Source: Proteromonas lacertae
Taxonomy: Eukaryota; Sar; Bigyra; Opalinata; Proteromonadidae
Reading direction: 5' to 3'
Assembly (NCBI GenBank): GCA_002245135.1
Contig: NGBS01000961.1
Location: 1-23,128 of the forward strand
Length of the DNA stretch: 23,128 nt
The translations under genes were made by a program, and so were the position numbers. Every line of letters starts with the position of its first letter. Within the stretch, counting starts at the first letter, position 1. A model generated the notes under the pieces. It worked only from the letters and a program-made list of their open reading frames with translations. It ran no database searches and was not told the origin of the DNA. Shown here piece by piece: positions 1 through 8,445 of the stretch.

Positions 1-1773
1 CAGTTTCATTTTTTTTATTTTCTATTTTATATATTTCATTGTTAATATTCTGTTTCCAATTTGACCTAGTTTCACTATTATTAAATTGATTTATTAATAG
101 CTCAAGATTGCTATTAATACTTCTTTCTATTTCTTTAGCATTTCTAATACATCACCAATGTTGAACAATCTACATAAAAATTTACCTATATCAACTATTA
201 TATTACCTAAACGAGATATATAAGCTAAAAACGAATGCATCAATTTTGAGCTGTATCGCATATCCATTTTATTGTATATCTTATGCCATCAACAATGTAA
301 TCAATAATTATATTCATTTTCTCTTTTACAAAGTATGTTATTTTTGCAACTCCATGATATACTGCAGAAGTAAATTTTTTAATACTGTTCCATATGGATT
401 TAAGACCATCTAAAACAGCATTTCTTCTCTTTATAATACCTCTACCACTTTCATATGTTCCATCGTCATTTAGTACAAAATAAAAACAATCATCTAATGA
501 ATTTCCATCTTTAGTCATGCTTTCTTCCTCATTTAATATATCTATTGCATCTAAAAAACTCTTACATTTTTCTTTATCATCTGCTATTGAAAAATCTTTT
601 AGATCTTCTTCTTTTATAGTTTTTATTTCATTTAGCACCTTTTCATTTGGATCAATAACTTCTTTTGTGCCTCCAAATTCGATTGTATATGAACATCCTG
701 CTATATCATCAAATACTTCTTCCAATATTGTAAAATAACCACATGTAATTGGAACTGTTATAGGCTTTCCTGAATCTACAAAATATACTTTATCATTTAT
801 AATTAATGAGCTATATTCATCTGTATATATTGTAATATTATCTATATCGTCACTCAATTCATTGTCTTTATATATTCTACATTCAGTCATCATCACATTA
901 CGAATAGATGCTTTATCTTCTGACGAAAACATGTACATTGGCATTTATTCTATCGACATTTTTTTAAATTTTACTTCATAATCATCTCCATATTCTTCTA
1001 CTTCGATAAATGTACCATCATCGCATTCGAAAGTTACTTTACCCATATCTTTTATATTACTTGCACCACTAAGTACAAATTGCAATTTTTTTTCAAAATA
1101 TTGGGACTATAAAGAATTATGTTTTCACCATCTGATAGAGCTTCTGCAAACATTTTATTATTCTTTATTACAAACTTTTTAAAGTAAATTTCCATCTCTA
1201 ATTTATTTTTTACTATACATCTATCATTTTCTATTTTTAATTGGTATAGCATAGTTTTATGATCCACAGTGTTGTTACATATATAAAAACAATCATTATC
1301 TCCTGAATATTGCATTAGAGTAACAGAGCCAATTTCATCGAAAAAACTTACAAATGTCTCACTCGACATACGATACACCCCTCTTGATGTCAATACTAAA
1401 CGCTCACCTTGGGCATATACAAACGAATAACGAAATTCTTCTGACAACTGATGTGTTTCATAATCTCTATCTTCACCTAAAATAGAGGCGCATAAAGCAT
1501 ATGTATTACCTAAACTATCTCTATATAAACAAAATATTATAGGTTCATCAGCCATTTCCATACTTACACTAATTAGCTTACCTTCTACACTTATCTCTTT
1601 TGTGACCATGTCTTGCACTTTAATTCCAACTGTAATACATCCGCCATATTCACTACTCAGCAACTCATAAGTCGTATCTTGATAGTAAAAAACTGGTGCA
1701 TGCGAGATGCTAGCTTGTAATCAAAGTTCGTATTATATGTATAACATGAATAGTGTTCTAAAGAATAGACCAT
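1..1773 (-). pseudogene. Partial, interrupted copy of the 946-residue protein gene
   Basis: This is the duplicate of the N-terminal part of the gene at 8743-11583. The start codon is at 1773 on the minus strand, and the window edge cuts the copy at roughly residue 590. Relative to the other copy the reading frame is interrupted by a handful of small length differences, so only pieces of about 200 codons stay open. The upstream region is nearly identical in both copies. Either this copy is decaying or the interruptions are sequencing errors. Because most differences are single bases in short runs of A or T, error is at least as likely as decay. Confidence 0.8.
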
Positions 1774-2335
1774 TAGACAATAAAATCCTTAAAATATCTT
1801 TATAAAGATAAATATCTTGATGAATCGTCATATTAAGGGGCGGGGTTAGGGGGAGAGCTAGGGCTTTGCCTCAAAACTCTTCAAAAAAAAGTGGCTCCAG
1901 AAAAACAAGCAGATTGGCATTACGCTCATAACTATAAAGAGTAGCTTCATTTTTGAGTATTATTTTTGATGGAGCTTTGAAAAATATAGCCACACGGTAT
2001 ACTCTTGCTATATAAACACTCAAAATCTGGACCAAGAATATTATTGTATTGTTATTATTAATATATATTTATTATTATTATTATCTACTTTTTTTTGATC
2101 TACTTGAACCGGTTCGTGCCTCTTAGTTTAATAACTATAAAGAATTAGTAAGAAGAAAAATATTTTGCAATATGTTATATATGGGGATATATTATAGTAT
2201 AATTAGTCTTATTATTACTGAAATTTGATAATTTTTATTACTCTATTTTTTTTCTTTCCTCTATATATTCATACATATATCCATAACTTAAAAAATAACA
2301 TCTTATTATATAAATGATTCAAATATTTAATGATA
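1774..2335. promoter_or_regulatory. Spacer upstream of the interrupted 946-residue gene copy, with palindromes and a G-rich island
   Basis: These 562 bases separate the start of the 946-residue gene from the 3' end of the membrane-protein gene; both genes point left. I see no coding potential. It holds a perfect palindrome TATCTTTATAAAGATA (1795-1810) just upstream of the start codon, a G-rich island (1837-1863), the palindrome GAACCGGTTC (2106-2115) and two copies of TAACTATAAAGA near 1930 and 2133. The part from about 1830 to 2000 is clearly more GC-rich than the surroundings. A promoter role is inferred from position only. Confidence 0.5.
1837..1863 (+). other. G-quadruplex motif (first copy)
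   Basis: Four runs of 4, 4, 5 and 3 G are separated by loops of 1, 3 and 7 bases, which fits the usual G3+N1-7 quadruplex pattern. It lies about 65-90 bases upstream of the start codon of the 946-residue gene, on the strand opposite to that gene. Such a cluster is conspicuous in DNA this AT-rich. It recurs at 11647-11673. Confidence 0.75.
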
Positions 2336-3893
2336 CTAATTGTTAAATACTGAACTATCTGGACGATATTCTTTCACCAAATCTTCATATCCAAGTTTTA
2401 TTAATTGTTTTTCAAATTTTGTTCTTTTTTTTCTTTCTTCTTCTATAGTTTGTATATTCAAATATACTACCAAATACCTAACAATAATAAAATAATATTC
2501 ATACATGCGCACCAAAATATATAAAAAATAAAAAAAAATTCACAAAATATCCATAATTAAAAATTGTTTTCTTTGGTATAACATTTAAATATTCATCAAT
2601 ACTATTACACGCACTTTCTTTTAAGAAATCACACTATATTATATTATATTTATTTATTATTTTATTTATTATACTTTGTTAGATACAACATGATTTATAC
2701 AACAATTTTCATAAGTTTCAGAATAATTTGATATATCATGAGTAGCTATACTACGAATAAAGAAGTACAAGCCAGTTACAAAAATAATAAGCTGAATTAT
2801 TTGCACATAATTTCTATAACCTTTTTTCTTATTCTCGTGACATTTACTAAATATTCTTTTAACATTAACTGAATAAATAAACAGAATAATCCAATAGACT
2901 AATTTGATAATATTTATATCTTTCGAAAATAAATTAAAACCAATTTTATTTGTATAAACTAATTCACATATATTCCATCCAACACATATTATAGATATAA
3001 ACTATATATAAAGAGAAATATTTAATAGCATATATAATATATAATAAAATATACACTCAATATTCCTGTAACAATATGAAGTCTTTTATAATAAACTGAT
3101 ATGTCTCTAGTAACGAAAATATTACTTTCATAAACATCTGGATTCTTTTTCAATTTTTCTATAATAGACTCTTTTTTGGGGGTACCAAGTTGACATTGAA
3201 TTGAATTTTCCTCTTCAGATATTTTACCTTCGCTTTCTAACATCTTTCTCGTGAAATCAAGATAAACTGTCTATTGATTATATATATAATTCTATAAATA
3301 CTGTTGTAGGGGTAAAAACAATCATAAATACAAAAATCATGAAATACGAATTATATGTAGCCTCATCAAATTGACTCTTTGTTATATTGAATGAATCACA
3401 TCCATATTTTTCCATAAAATTACATTTACTTGAATATGTAAAATTTAGACAACATAGACTTATAGTATTATTTATTTTTTCATCCGTTATCACAACTGCT
3501 GATGTCGCAGCAGCGTATATTAACATAATCATAACTATAATTACTGAAGGCATAAAAGAAACAAAAAGGAAGTTTAGAGGAATTATTCGTGAAGAAATAG
3601 CCTCTCCATTATAAACACAAATTATGGTTATTATAACCACATATATCATTAATATAATAGGATATACTCCTAATTCTTTCGGAATAACATCAAAACCTAT
3701 TCAATAAAACAATTAATTCTAAAATATACCCATTGATGATGATTTATTTAACACAATTATTCCACAAGTTAATAAGATAGAACACAACAACTACATGTTA
3801 TAACATTCTTCAAAATACTAAATTAAGAGCAGTTGAACAATACTGTCCAATATTCCTAGGATAATGACTATAACTGATTTTAATTTCTCCCAT
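2336..3893 (-). CDS. Polytopic membrane protein, seven exons (first copy)
   Basis: The family is not recognised. Exons on the minus strand are 3819-3893, 3730-3790, 3302-3696, 3055-3270, 2675-3001, 2505-2633 and 2336-2477. The introns are 28, 33, 31, 53, 41 and 27 nt, all GTAT...TAG, and each junction preserves the frame. The product of about 447 residues has seven or eight hydrophobic segments, a Cys-rich loop with NFT and NIT glycosylation sequons between segments 3 and 4, and a charged tail rich in Glu, Arg and Lys. In this copy the last exon is one base longer than in the second copy (near 2449), which throws the tail out of frame; the second copy is open throughout. The start codon (MGEIKIS) follows a short AT-rich divergent promoter shared with the homeobox gene. 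Confidence 0.75.
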
Positions 3894-4026
3894 AGAATTG
3901 ACTAGAATTTGAAATATATATATAATCAAGAGAAATATTTAAAAAAATCTTGACTGGAAGGCTTGGCTTGACATTTTTATTTTTATCTTTTTCTCATTAT
4001 ATAAAGGTTTATTTTGAAGTATTAAA
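3894..4026. promoter_or_regulatory. Divergent promoter between membrane-protein and homeobox genes (first copy)
   Basis: These 133 bases lie between two start codons that face away from each other, so they should hold both promoters. They contain CTTGACTGG and, at 3965-3975, GGCTTGACATT. That 11-mer recurs exactly in front of RETSAT-B (5333-5343). A TATATAAAGG-like stretch near 3999-4008 could serve as a TATA element for the homeobox gene. Confidence 0.5.
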
Positions 4027-4656
4027 ATGTATCAATCTGGAAGCCAATTTTTTGATTCGTATTAAGTTATGTTTAATGTGATTAGTCAATTACTCTATCA
4101 AAATCAATTTCAAGGAATTGATATTCCTAATCAAACATATGTATTCAAAAGAATTCAATAAAATATACTGCAACAACAGCAACAAGAGAGTGATTTGTAT
4201 TTTATTCTTCCCTATTGGTAATAATATTTATAGAATATACCCTCAAAGAAGAAAAGCTCATACTGATTTGAAAATGGCTCCTAAAAAGAAAAAGTCTAAG
4301 AATCAGTTAAATTAGTTAATAGAAGCATTTAAAGCTAACCACAAACCGAACCGAACAGACATAATTAATTTATCAGAGCAAATACAACTTCCTGTCCAAG
4401 AGGTGAGACAGTGGTTCAATAATCAAAGAAGAAAAATCAAAAAAGAAGAATCAAATGAATTTAATTCAAACACAAACAACTCCACAATTAGCAGTAATAA
4501 CGACAATTCTAATAATTTAAGCAAATCTAATCCACCAACATCATCTATTAATCAGTATATTCAATATCCATATTCATTTGAACATTCAGATTCATTATTA
4601 TCATCCAATTCAAATTCATCAATTCTTAATTCATAAACACAAACACAAACACAAAC

Positions 4657-4688
<32 letters not shown>

Positions 4689-4734
4689 TACAATCATCAA
4701 TTCAAAATCAAGATCAAAATCAACAAAATCAACA
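4027..4734 (+). pseudogene. Homeobox gene, 5' part with the homeodomain (first copy)
   Basis: Four exons fit: 4027-4058, 4086-4140, 4180-4196 and 4234 onward. The introns are 27, 39 and 37 nt, each starting GTAT. The last exon encodes a Lys-rich arm followed by a homeodomain with Q12, L16 and F20 of helix 1 and WFNNQRRK in helix 3. There are 27 residues between F20 and W48, so it is a typical 60-residue domain and not TALE. Residue 50, the usual specificity residue, is Asn. Ser/Asn-rich sequence and then Gln repeats follow. An in-frame TAG (4313-4315) falls at variable homeodomain position 15, and a TAA (4634-4636) precedes the Gln repeats. Near 4735 the gene is broken by the RETSAT segment, and its likely continuation is at 7119. 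It is either a disrupted gene or one that needs readthrough. Confidence 0.75.
4637..4734 (+). repeat. Simple repeat (ACAAAC/CAA)n coding for Thr/Gln runs
   Basis: ACACAA units give way to about ten CAA triplets and then to a less regular Gln/Asn-rich stretch. Roughly the last 65 bases are identical to 7204-7266, on the far side of the RETSAT segment, so this low-complexity piece of the homeobox gene flanks the segment as a direct repeat. Confidence 0.85.
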
Positions 4735-5223
4735 GCAAAGAGTCAATATTATAGAGAGAAATATGCTGGTAAAACTTTATTACAATTAATTACATTTGGT
4801 GGTGATTATAAATGGTATGAAAAGTGGAGAAATGAAAGACCAATGTGTAGATCAGAGGAATATGCTGAAGTGAAAGATAAAATAGCCAATCAGATGTTAG
4901 AATATGTTTATAACAAATTCAAAAATGCAAAAGAAAAAGAGGTGTTTCATAGAAGTAGTTCTCCTTTAACTAATGAATTTTATATTAATACTCCACAAGG
5001 ATCATGTTATGGAATAAAGCCAACACCAGAAAAGTTCCTTAATTGGAAATACTTTAGAATATTTACTGAATATAGTGGATTATATAATAGTGGTCAAGAT
5101 GTGTTTAGTCATGGAGTATTAGGTGCATTTTGGAGTGGTTATTTCTGCGCTGCATGTGTGGCTCCTCAACTATTTATTAAATTGATATTATTATCTATTA
5201 AAGCAAGTAGAATGAAAAAGTAG
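4735..5223 (+). pseudogene. RETSAT-like oxidoreductase paralog A, 3' fragment (first copy)
   Basis: The frame runs from the homeobox junction to TAG at 5221-5223, about 160 codons. It matches the C-terminal third of paralog B along its length: WYEKWRNERP against WFDKWRSERP, HRSSSPLTNE in both, GSCYGIKPTP against GSCYGLKPTP, and SGQDVFSHGVLGA against TGQDIFCHGIVGA. It ends in a hydrophobic segment and a basic tail. The FAD-binding N-terminal half is absent, because homeobox sequence sits directly upstream in a different frame. As it stands it cannot make a working enzyme. It is probably the remnant of a tandem duplicate whose 5' part was lost when the segment was joined to the homeobox gene. 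Confidence 0.85.
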
Positions 5224-5367
5224 AATAAATATGTAATTCTTATATTCATTAATCATATATTATTGTCTAAATATTATAAAGATCTTGTTTAACCATCAAA
5301 TTTACAAAAATTGTCAAAGTTTGTCAAATATAGGCTTGACATTGTTTGAAATTCTTTTTTCTCTATC
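5224..5367 (+). promoter_or_regulatory. RETSAT-B upstream region with TTGACA/TTGTCAA elements (first copy)
   Basis: These 144 bases lie between paralogs A and B. They contain TTGTCAA at 5311-5317 and 5321-5327, and GGCTTGACATT at 5333-5343, about 25 bases before the start codon. The three elements share the core TTGACA on one strand or the other. The last is identical to an 11-mer in the homeobox promoter. Confidence 0.5.
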
Positions 5368-7159
5368 ATGTTTTTAGAGATACTTTGTGTTTTATTTCTT
5401 CCAGTTGTAGGAGCTGCAGGATATTTTGGATACAAAGCGTATAAAATTAAAAACCAAAATGTGTTAGGTACAAAAATGTCAAAACTAGAACGTATATTTG
5501 TCGTATTAGTGTTTTAGTGTTTGCACCTGAAAAACTTCCTGATAGAATTGATGATATTATTATAGGAGGTGGAGTATCTGGATTAGTATGTGCTGCAAGC
5601 CTTGCCAAAATAGGTCATCATGTTTGTATTTTAGAGAAAGCAAAATCTGCAGGAGGTGCTTTACATGGCTACTCATGTAAAGAATATGAATTTGATTCTG
5701 GAATTCATTTCATTGGTGATCAAATACCTGGTTGGATGGATTATGAAGCAATCAGAGAGTTCTGTGAAGAACCAGTTGATATGGTTGAATTAAGAGGAGG
5801 AGAAACAGGAAATGCATATGATGTAATTCAAATTGGAGACAAGGTATTTGAAGTTCCAGCTGGTGTAGATAATTACAAAAGAGCTTTATATAGTTATTTT
5901 CCTGATGAACATCAAGCTATTAATGATTTTTTTGTTTGTATAGAAGAAGCTAAAAATACATTTCAAACTACTTTTCCATTGAAAATTGTTCCATCGTATT
6001 TTTTCGATATATTTTATTATTATTTAGATTTCTTGTTCCAGTAATGAAAAAGAATATAAATAAAGGAATTAAATATGTATCCCAAACAATAGATGAAGTA
6101 GTAGATTCTTTAACAGACAATAAAGTATTAAAACAATTACTAACTCATTATTTCACAATTTGTGGAGGAAGTACCAGCGAAGTTTCATTTGCTGTATTTG
6201 CTGAAATATTCGATCATTATCAAAGAGGAGCATTTTATCCTGCAAAAGGAGGCATTGAAATAGCAAAGCAATTAATTAGCTATATTTTACATAGAAATGG
6301 TGTAATTTTTACTAAAGCTGATGTTGATGAAATAATGATTAATGGAGATAATGTTGTTGAAGGTGTAAAAGTGAAATACTTAAATGAATCAGTTGACATT
6401 AAATGTAATAGTGTTATTAGTTCAGTTGGTATGATACATACTTATGACTGTATAAAATCTGTTGAAGATATTAGATCAACCAGTGAATATCAATTCATTA
6501 ATCATTTACAACCATCAGATAGTAGTGTTATTGTTGAATTGGTATTGGATGGTAAACCAGAGGATTATGGTATTACTGCTTCAAATTATTGGTTCTTCCC
6601 AGAAGGTAGTCATAGTGAAAATATTGAAAAATATTACAGAGAAAAGAATCATCCAATACCAGCTGTGTATTTTACATGTATATCAGCAAAAAGTCCATAT
6701 TTCCATGATCTACATCCAGATAAATGTGTTATCCAAGCATTGACTATATGTGGTCAATATGAATGGTTTGATAAATGGAGAAGTGAAAGACCAAAGAATA
6801 GATCTGAAGGATATGAAGAAGTTAAAGATCAAATAGCTAATCAATTGTTAGAATATATTTTTAATCGTTTTCCAGGTACAAGAGATAAAGAAATATTACA
6901 TAGAAGTAGTTCTCCTTTAACTAATGAGTATTATATGAATAGTCCAAAAGGATCATGCTATGGATTAAAACCAACACCAGAAGTGTTAATGAATGGTGAT
7001 TATTTCCCAATTGTTAGTAAATATAAAGGATTATGTTTAACAGGTCAAGATATATTCTGTCATGGTATTGTTGGTGCATGGTTAGGCGGATTTCTTACTT
7101 CGTTAATGGTTTTATATTTTCAAATTCATAAACACAAACAAACACAAATGCAACAATAA
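5368..7159 (+). CDS. RETSAT-like FAD oxidoreductase paralog B, C-terminus replaced (first copy)
   Basis: This belongs to the all-trans-retinol 13,14-reductase / carotenoid isomerase-like flavoprotein family, which acts on polyene or retinoid substrates, usually at the ER membrane. Exons are 5368-5491, 5518-5995 and 6028 onward, with introns of 26 and 32 nt. An N-terminal hydrophobic segment (residues 3-20) should act as a membrane anchor. The FAD dinucleotide motif GGGVSGL is at residues 58-64 with Glu81 at the end of the second strand, and YEFDSGIH follows near residue 98. Family blocks YPAKGGIEIA, HRSSSPLTNE and TGQDIFCHG come later. The frame is intact here until 7111, where homeobox-derived sequence replaces the last ~20 residues and the frame stops at TAA 7157-7159. 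The substrate cannot be read from the sequence. Confidence 0.85.
7105..7126. other. Duplication junction: RETSAT-B fused to homeobox poly-Gln region
   Basis: Up to 7111 the sequence equals 16917-16927. From about 7123 it resembles the homeobox stretch at 4627 (AATTCATAAACACAAAC). The roughly 11 bases between match neither side. This is the internal joint of the tandem structure. Confidence 0.85.
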
Positions 7160-7980
7160 CAACAGCAACAGCGACAGCAAGAAGAAACATCCTCACAGCA
7201 GCAGCAACAACAACAACAATTACAATCATCAATTCAAAATCAAGATCAAAATCAACAAAATCAACAACAATTGAATATTCAAAATCCAAATATTGAAATA
7301 TCACCTAATCTATCTTCAGCAAATAATCAATCTCAAATGAAAAATAATATGAATGAGAATAAAACGAAAAAAAAATGAAAAATACTTCGCTTTCAAATAA
7401 TAACATTCAACAACAACAACAGACAACAATTAATAAATGAAAAATACATAAAAACAGAATGTAATTCATTTCTGAAAGAATTAAAATCAAGTAGTAAATT
7501 AGAAAAGATTTGTTATTTCCGTTTTTTAATAGAAGGAGTTAATAAAACTGACAGAAAACATATACATAAACTATTAAAAGAAAATTTCTAAAATGAAAAC
7601 ATAAATTGTGGAAATAATAATAATAACTGTTGTGATTTTTCTAATAATTATGGAGGAATAAATAATAATAGTCGAAATGGTAGTATGAGACCATATAGAC
7701 CAAGTAGTGATGTAACTCTCTCAACGGAAACACACAGAAAAAGATCAATTCAAGCTTGGAATCAACTTGCGAAAGTATTTGGAGCAGAAGAAGAGAAAAA
7801 AGGAGGAAATAATTGTGATTTAGCTATGTTTAATGGATTGAAATGTATATGTTTTTGAATCATAGAGATTATTTGACTGAGTTGTGTAAAGTGTATGGTC
7901 TTTGTGCGAATAAAGAAGAAAATCAAAAGCAAATGAATGATCAAGATATATCTGATGAAACAAATGATAAAATTGTGTGA
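7119..7980 (+). pseudogene. Homeobox gene, 3' part: Gln-rich and C-terminal region
   Basis: This reads on from the homeobox poly-Gln tract. It contains Gln-rich sequence, LNIQNPNIEIS and a Lys-rich stretch, then a helical segment containing SFLKELKSSSKLEKICYF. Next come Asn-rich sequence, RPYRPSSDV and a segment containing RSIQAWNQLAKVFGAEEE, ending with FLNHRDYLTELCKVYGL. The frame contains TAA at 7157-7159 inside a Gln run and another TAA near 7589, both where Gln would fit. TGA at 7376 and 7856 coincide with apparent one-base shifts in A runs; the second lies where TTGAAATG with one more A would restore the frame. No start codon or promoter is evident, so I treat it as the detached 3' half of the gene starting at 4027/13841. 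The C-terminal region is not recognised. Confidence 0.6.
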
Positions 7981-8017
7981 TAATCATGGTCTTGTATAAC
8001 ATATGATGAAGAGTTAG

Positions 8018-8197
8018 ATGATATTGATAACAAAAATACCAGAGCTGCGCTATCCAAAATTACCTCCTACAAGGTTAGCTAGAAGAAATAGAAGAATTGT
8101 GAAGGAAAACCAGTATTCACCAATGTGTTGTGATTGTCTCTTTTGTATCATAGTTATGTTATTTGTATTTATTATATATTTTATTTTTTTAAATTGA
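8018..8197 (+). CDS. Short Pro/Arg-rich frame with a C-terminal membrane segment
   Basis: A frame of 59 codons ends in TGA. It contains PELRYPKLPPTRLARRNRR, then a Cys-rich turn (MCCDC) and about 20 hydrophobic residues ending LN, the layout of a tail-anchored membrane protein. It lies about 40 bases after the homeobox-derived frames on the same strand with no clear promoter, so it may be the last exon of that gene and not a gene of its own. Just upstream, YDEELDDIDN in another frame also looks coding. Function unknown. Confidence 0.4.
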   Translation: MILITKIPELRYPKLPPTRLARRNRRIVKENQYSPMCCDCLFCIIVMLFVFIIYFIFLN

Positions 8198-8211
8198 GAG
8201 TAGAATTTAAA

Positions 8212-8445
8212 TTATTGAAAGAGAAAAAAATAATTGAGTTTGAAAAGAGTCTGAGTAAACAACATTATAATGATTAAGATAATCATACTAACCTTGAAGA
8301 ATGTATTGAGATTCCTGATAAGAATGCAAACATTAATATATCTATCATCAACATTTAATAAAACACTTTCTGAGTTATGAATATCTTCTGAAACATTACC
8401 ACTAATGATAGTGAAAACGAAGAATATAGCATATTGAACAGTCAT
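8212..8445 (-). CDS. Small protein with signal peptide-like start and hydrophobic C-terminus
   Basis: The frame is 77 codons from ATG 8445. A more distant in-frame ATG at 8487 is less likely, because MTVQYAIFFVFTIISGN gives a good signal peptide. The middle part, VLLNVDDRYINVCI, is soluble in character. The end is hydrophobic. A GTTAGT...CAG stretch of 42 bases inside the C-terminal part could be an in-frame intron; removing it would delete most of the membrane segment and leave a secreted peptide. It occurs once in the window and its family is not recognised. Real expression is uncertain. Confidence 0.4.
   Translation of the reverse strand: MTVQYAIFFVFTIISGNVSEDIHNSESVLLNVDDRYINVCILIRNLNTFFKVSMIILIIIMLFTQTLFKLNYFFLFQ

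Larger units (their letters stand above)
1..7111. repeat. First (left-truncated) copy of a ~9.82 kb direct repeat unit
   Basis: This stretch matches 9807-16927 base for base except for scattered one-base indels and a few substitutions. Examples are GACAAGG against GATAAGG near 5838/15656 and GGCGGA against GGTGGA near 7086/16902. The match starts at the first base of the window, so the true left end lies outside. It ends sharply after CGTTAATGGTT at 7111 (16927 in the other copy). The unit length, from 7112 to 16927, is 9816 bases. The two copies lie head to tail. It may be a real tandem array, an integrated circle or an assembly loop. Confidence 0.97.

Noticed and set aside
2106-2122. A tRNA-type internal B box (GGTTCGTGCC) near the GAACCGGTTC palindrome
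   Set aside because: No matching A box at tRNA distance, no acceptor stem or anticodon arm could be folded, and the match to the B-box consensus is incomplete.
3387-3614. Plus-strand frames opposite the membrane-protein, 946-residue and INCENP genes
   Set aside because: They are shadows of the minus-strand exons, without their own start context or family similarity.
3022-3649. Separate small genes of 73 and 123 codons on the minus strand (and their copies near 12836-13463)
   Set aside because: They are exons of one membrane-protein gene, joined by 31-nt and 53-nt introns in matching phase.
4063-4170. In-frame TAA codons at 4063 and 4168 as further Gln-like stops
   Set aside because: Both fall inside segments with GTAT...AG borders (4059-4085 and 4141-4179) whose removal keeps the frame, so introns explain them better.
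4218-4233. A 16-nt intron GTAATAATATTTATAG in the homeobox gene
   Set aside because: Removing it creates an immediate TGA. The 37-nt intron starting at 4197 gives a clean frame into the Lys-rich arm.
4700-4850. An in-frame homeobox-RETSAT fusion protein
   Set aside because: The homeobox frame and the RETSAT-A frame differ at the junction, so translation from the homeodomain would not enter the RETSAT sequence.
4637-7220. CAA/ACAAAC arrays as a CRISPR-like or satellite array
   Set aside because: They are short triplet and hexamer repeats coding for Gln/Thr runs, without spacers.
4027-8197. A genome-wide UAA/UAG = Gln code
   Set aside because: INCENP, the HAD protein, RETSAT-B and the membrane protein contain many Gln residues, all CAA or CAG, and they end at TAA or TAG where their families end or where the downstream sequence is plainly non-coding. 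The signal is confined to the homeobox gene.
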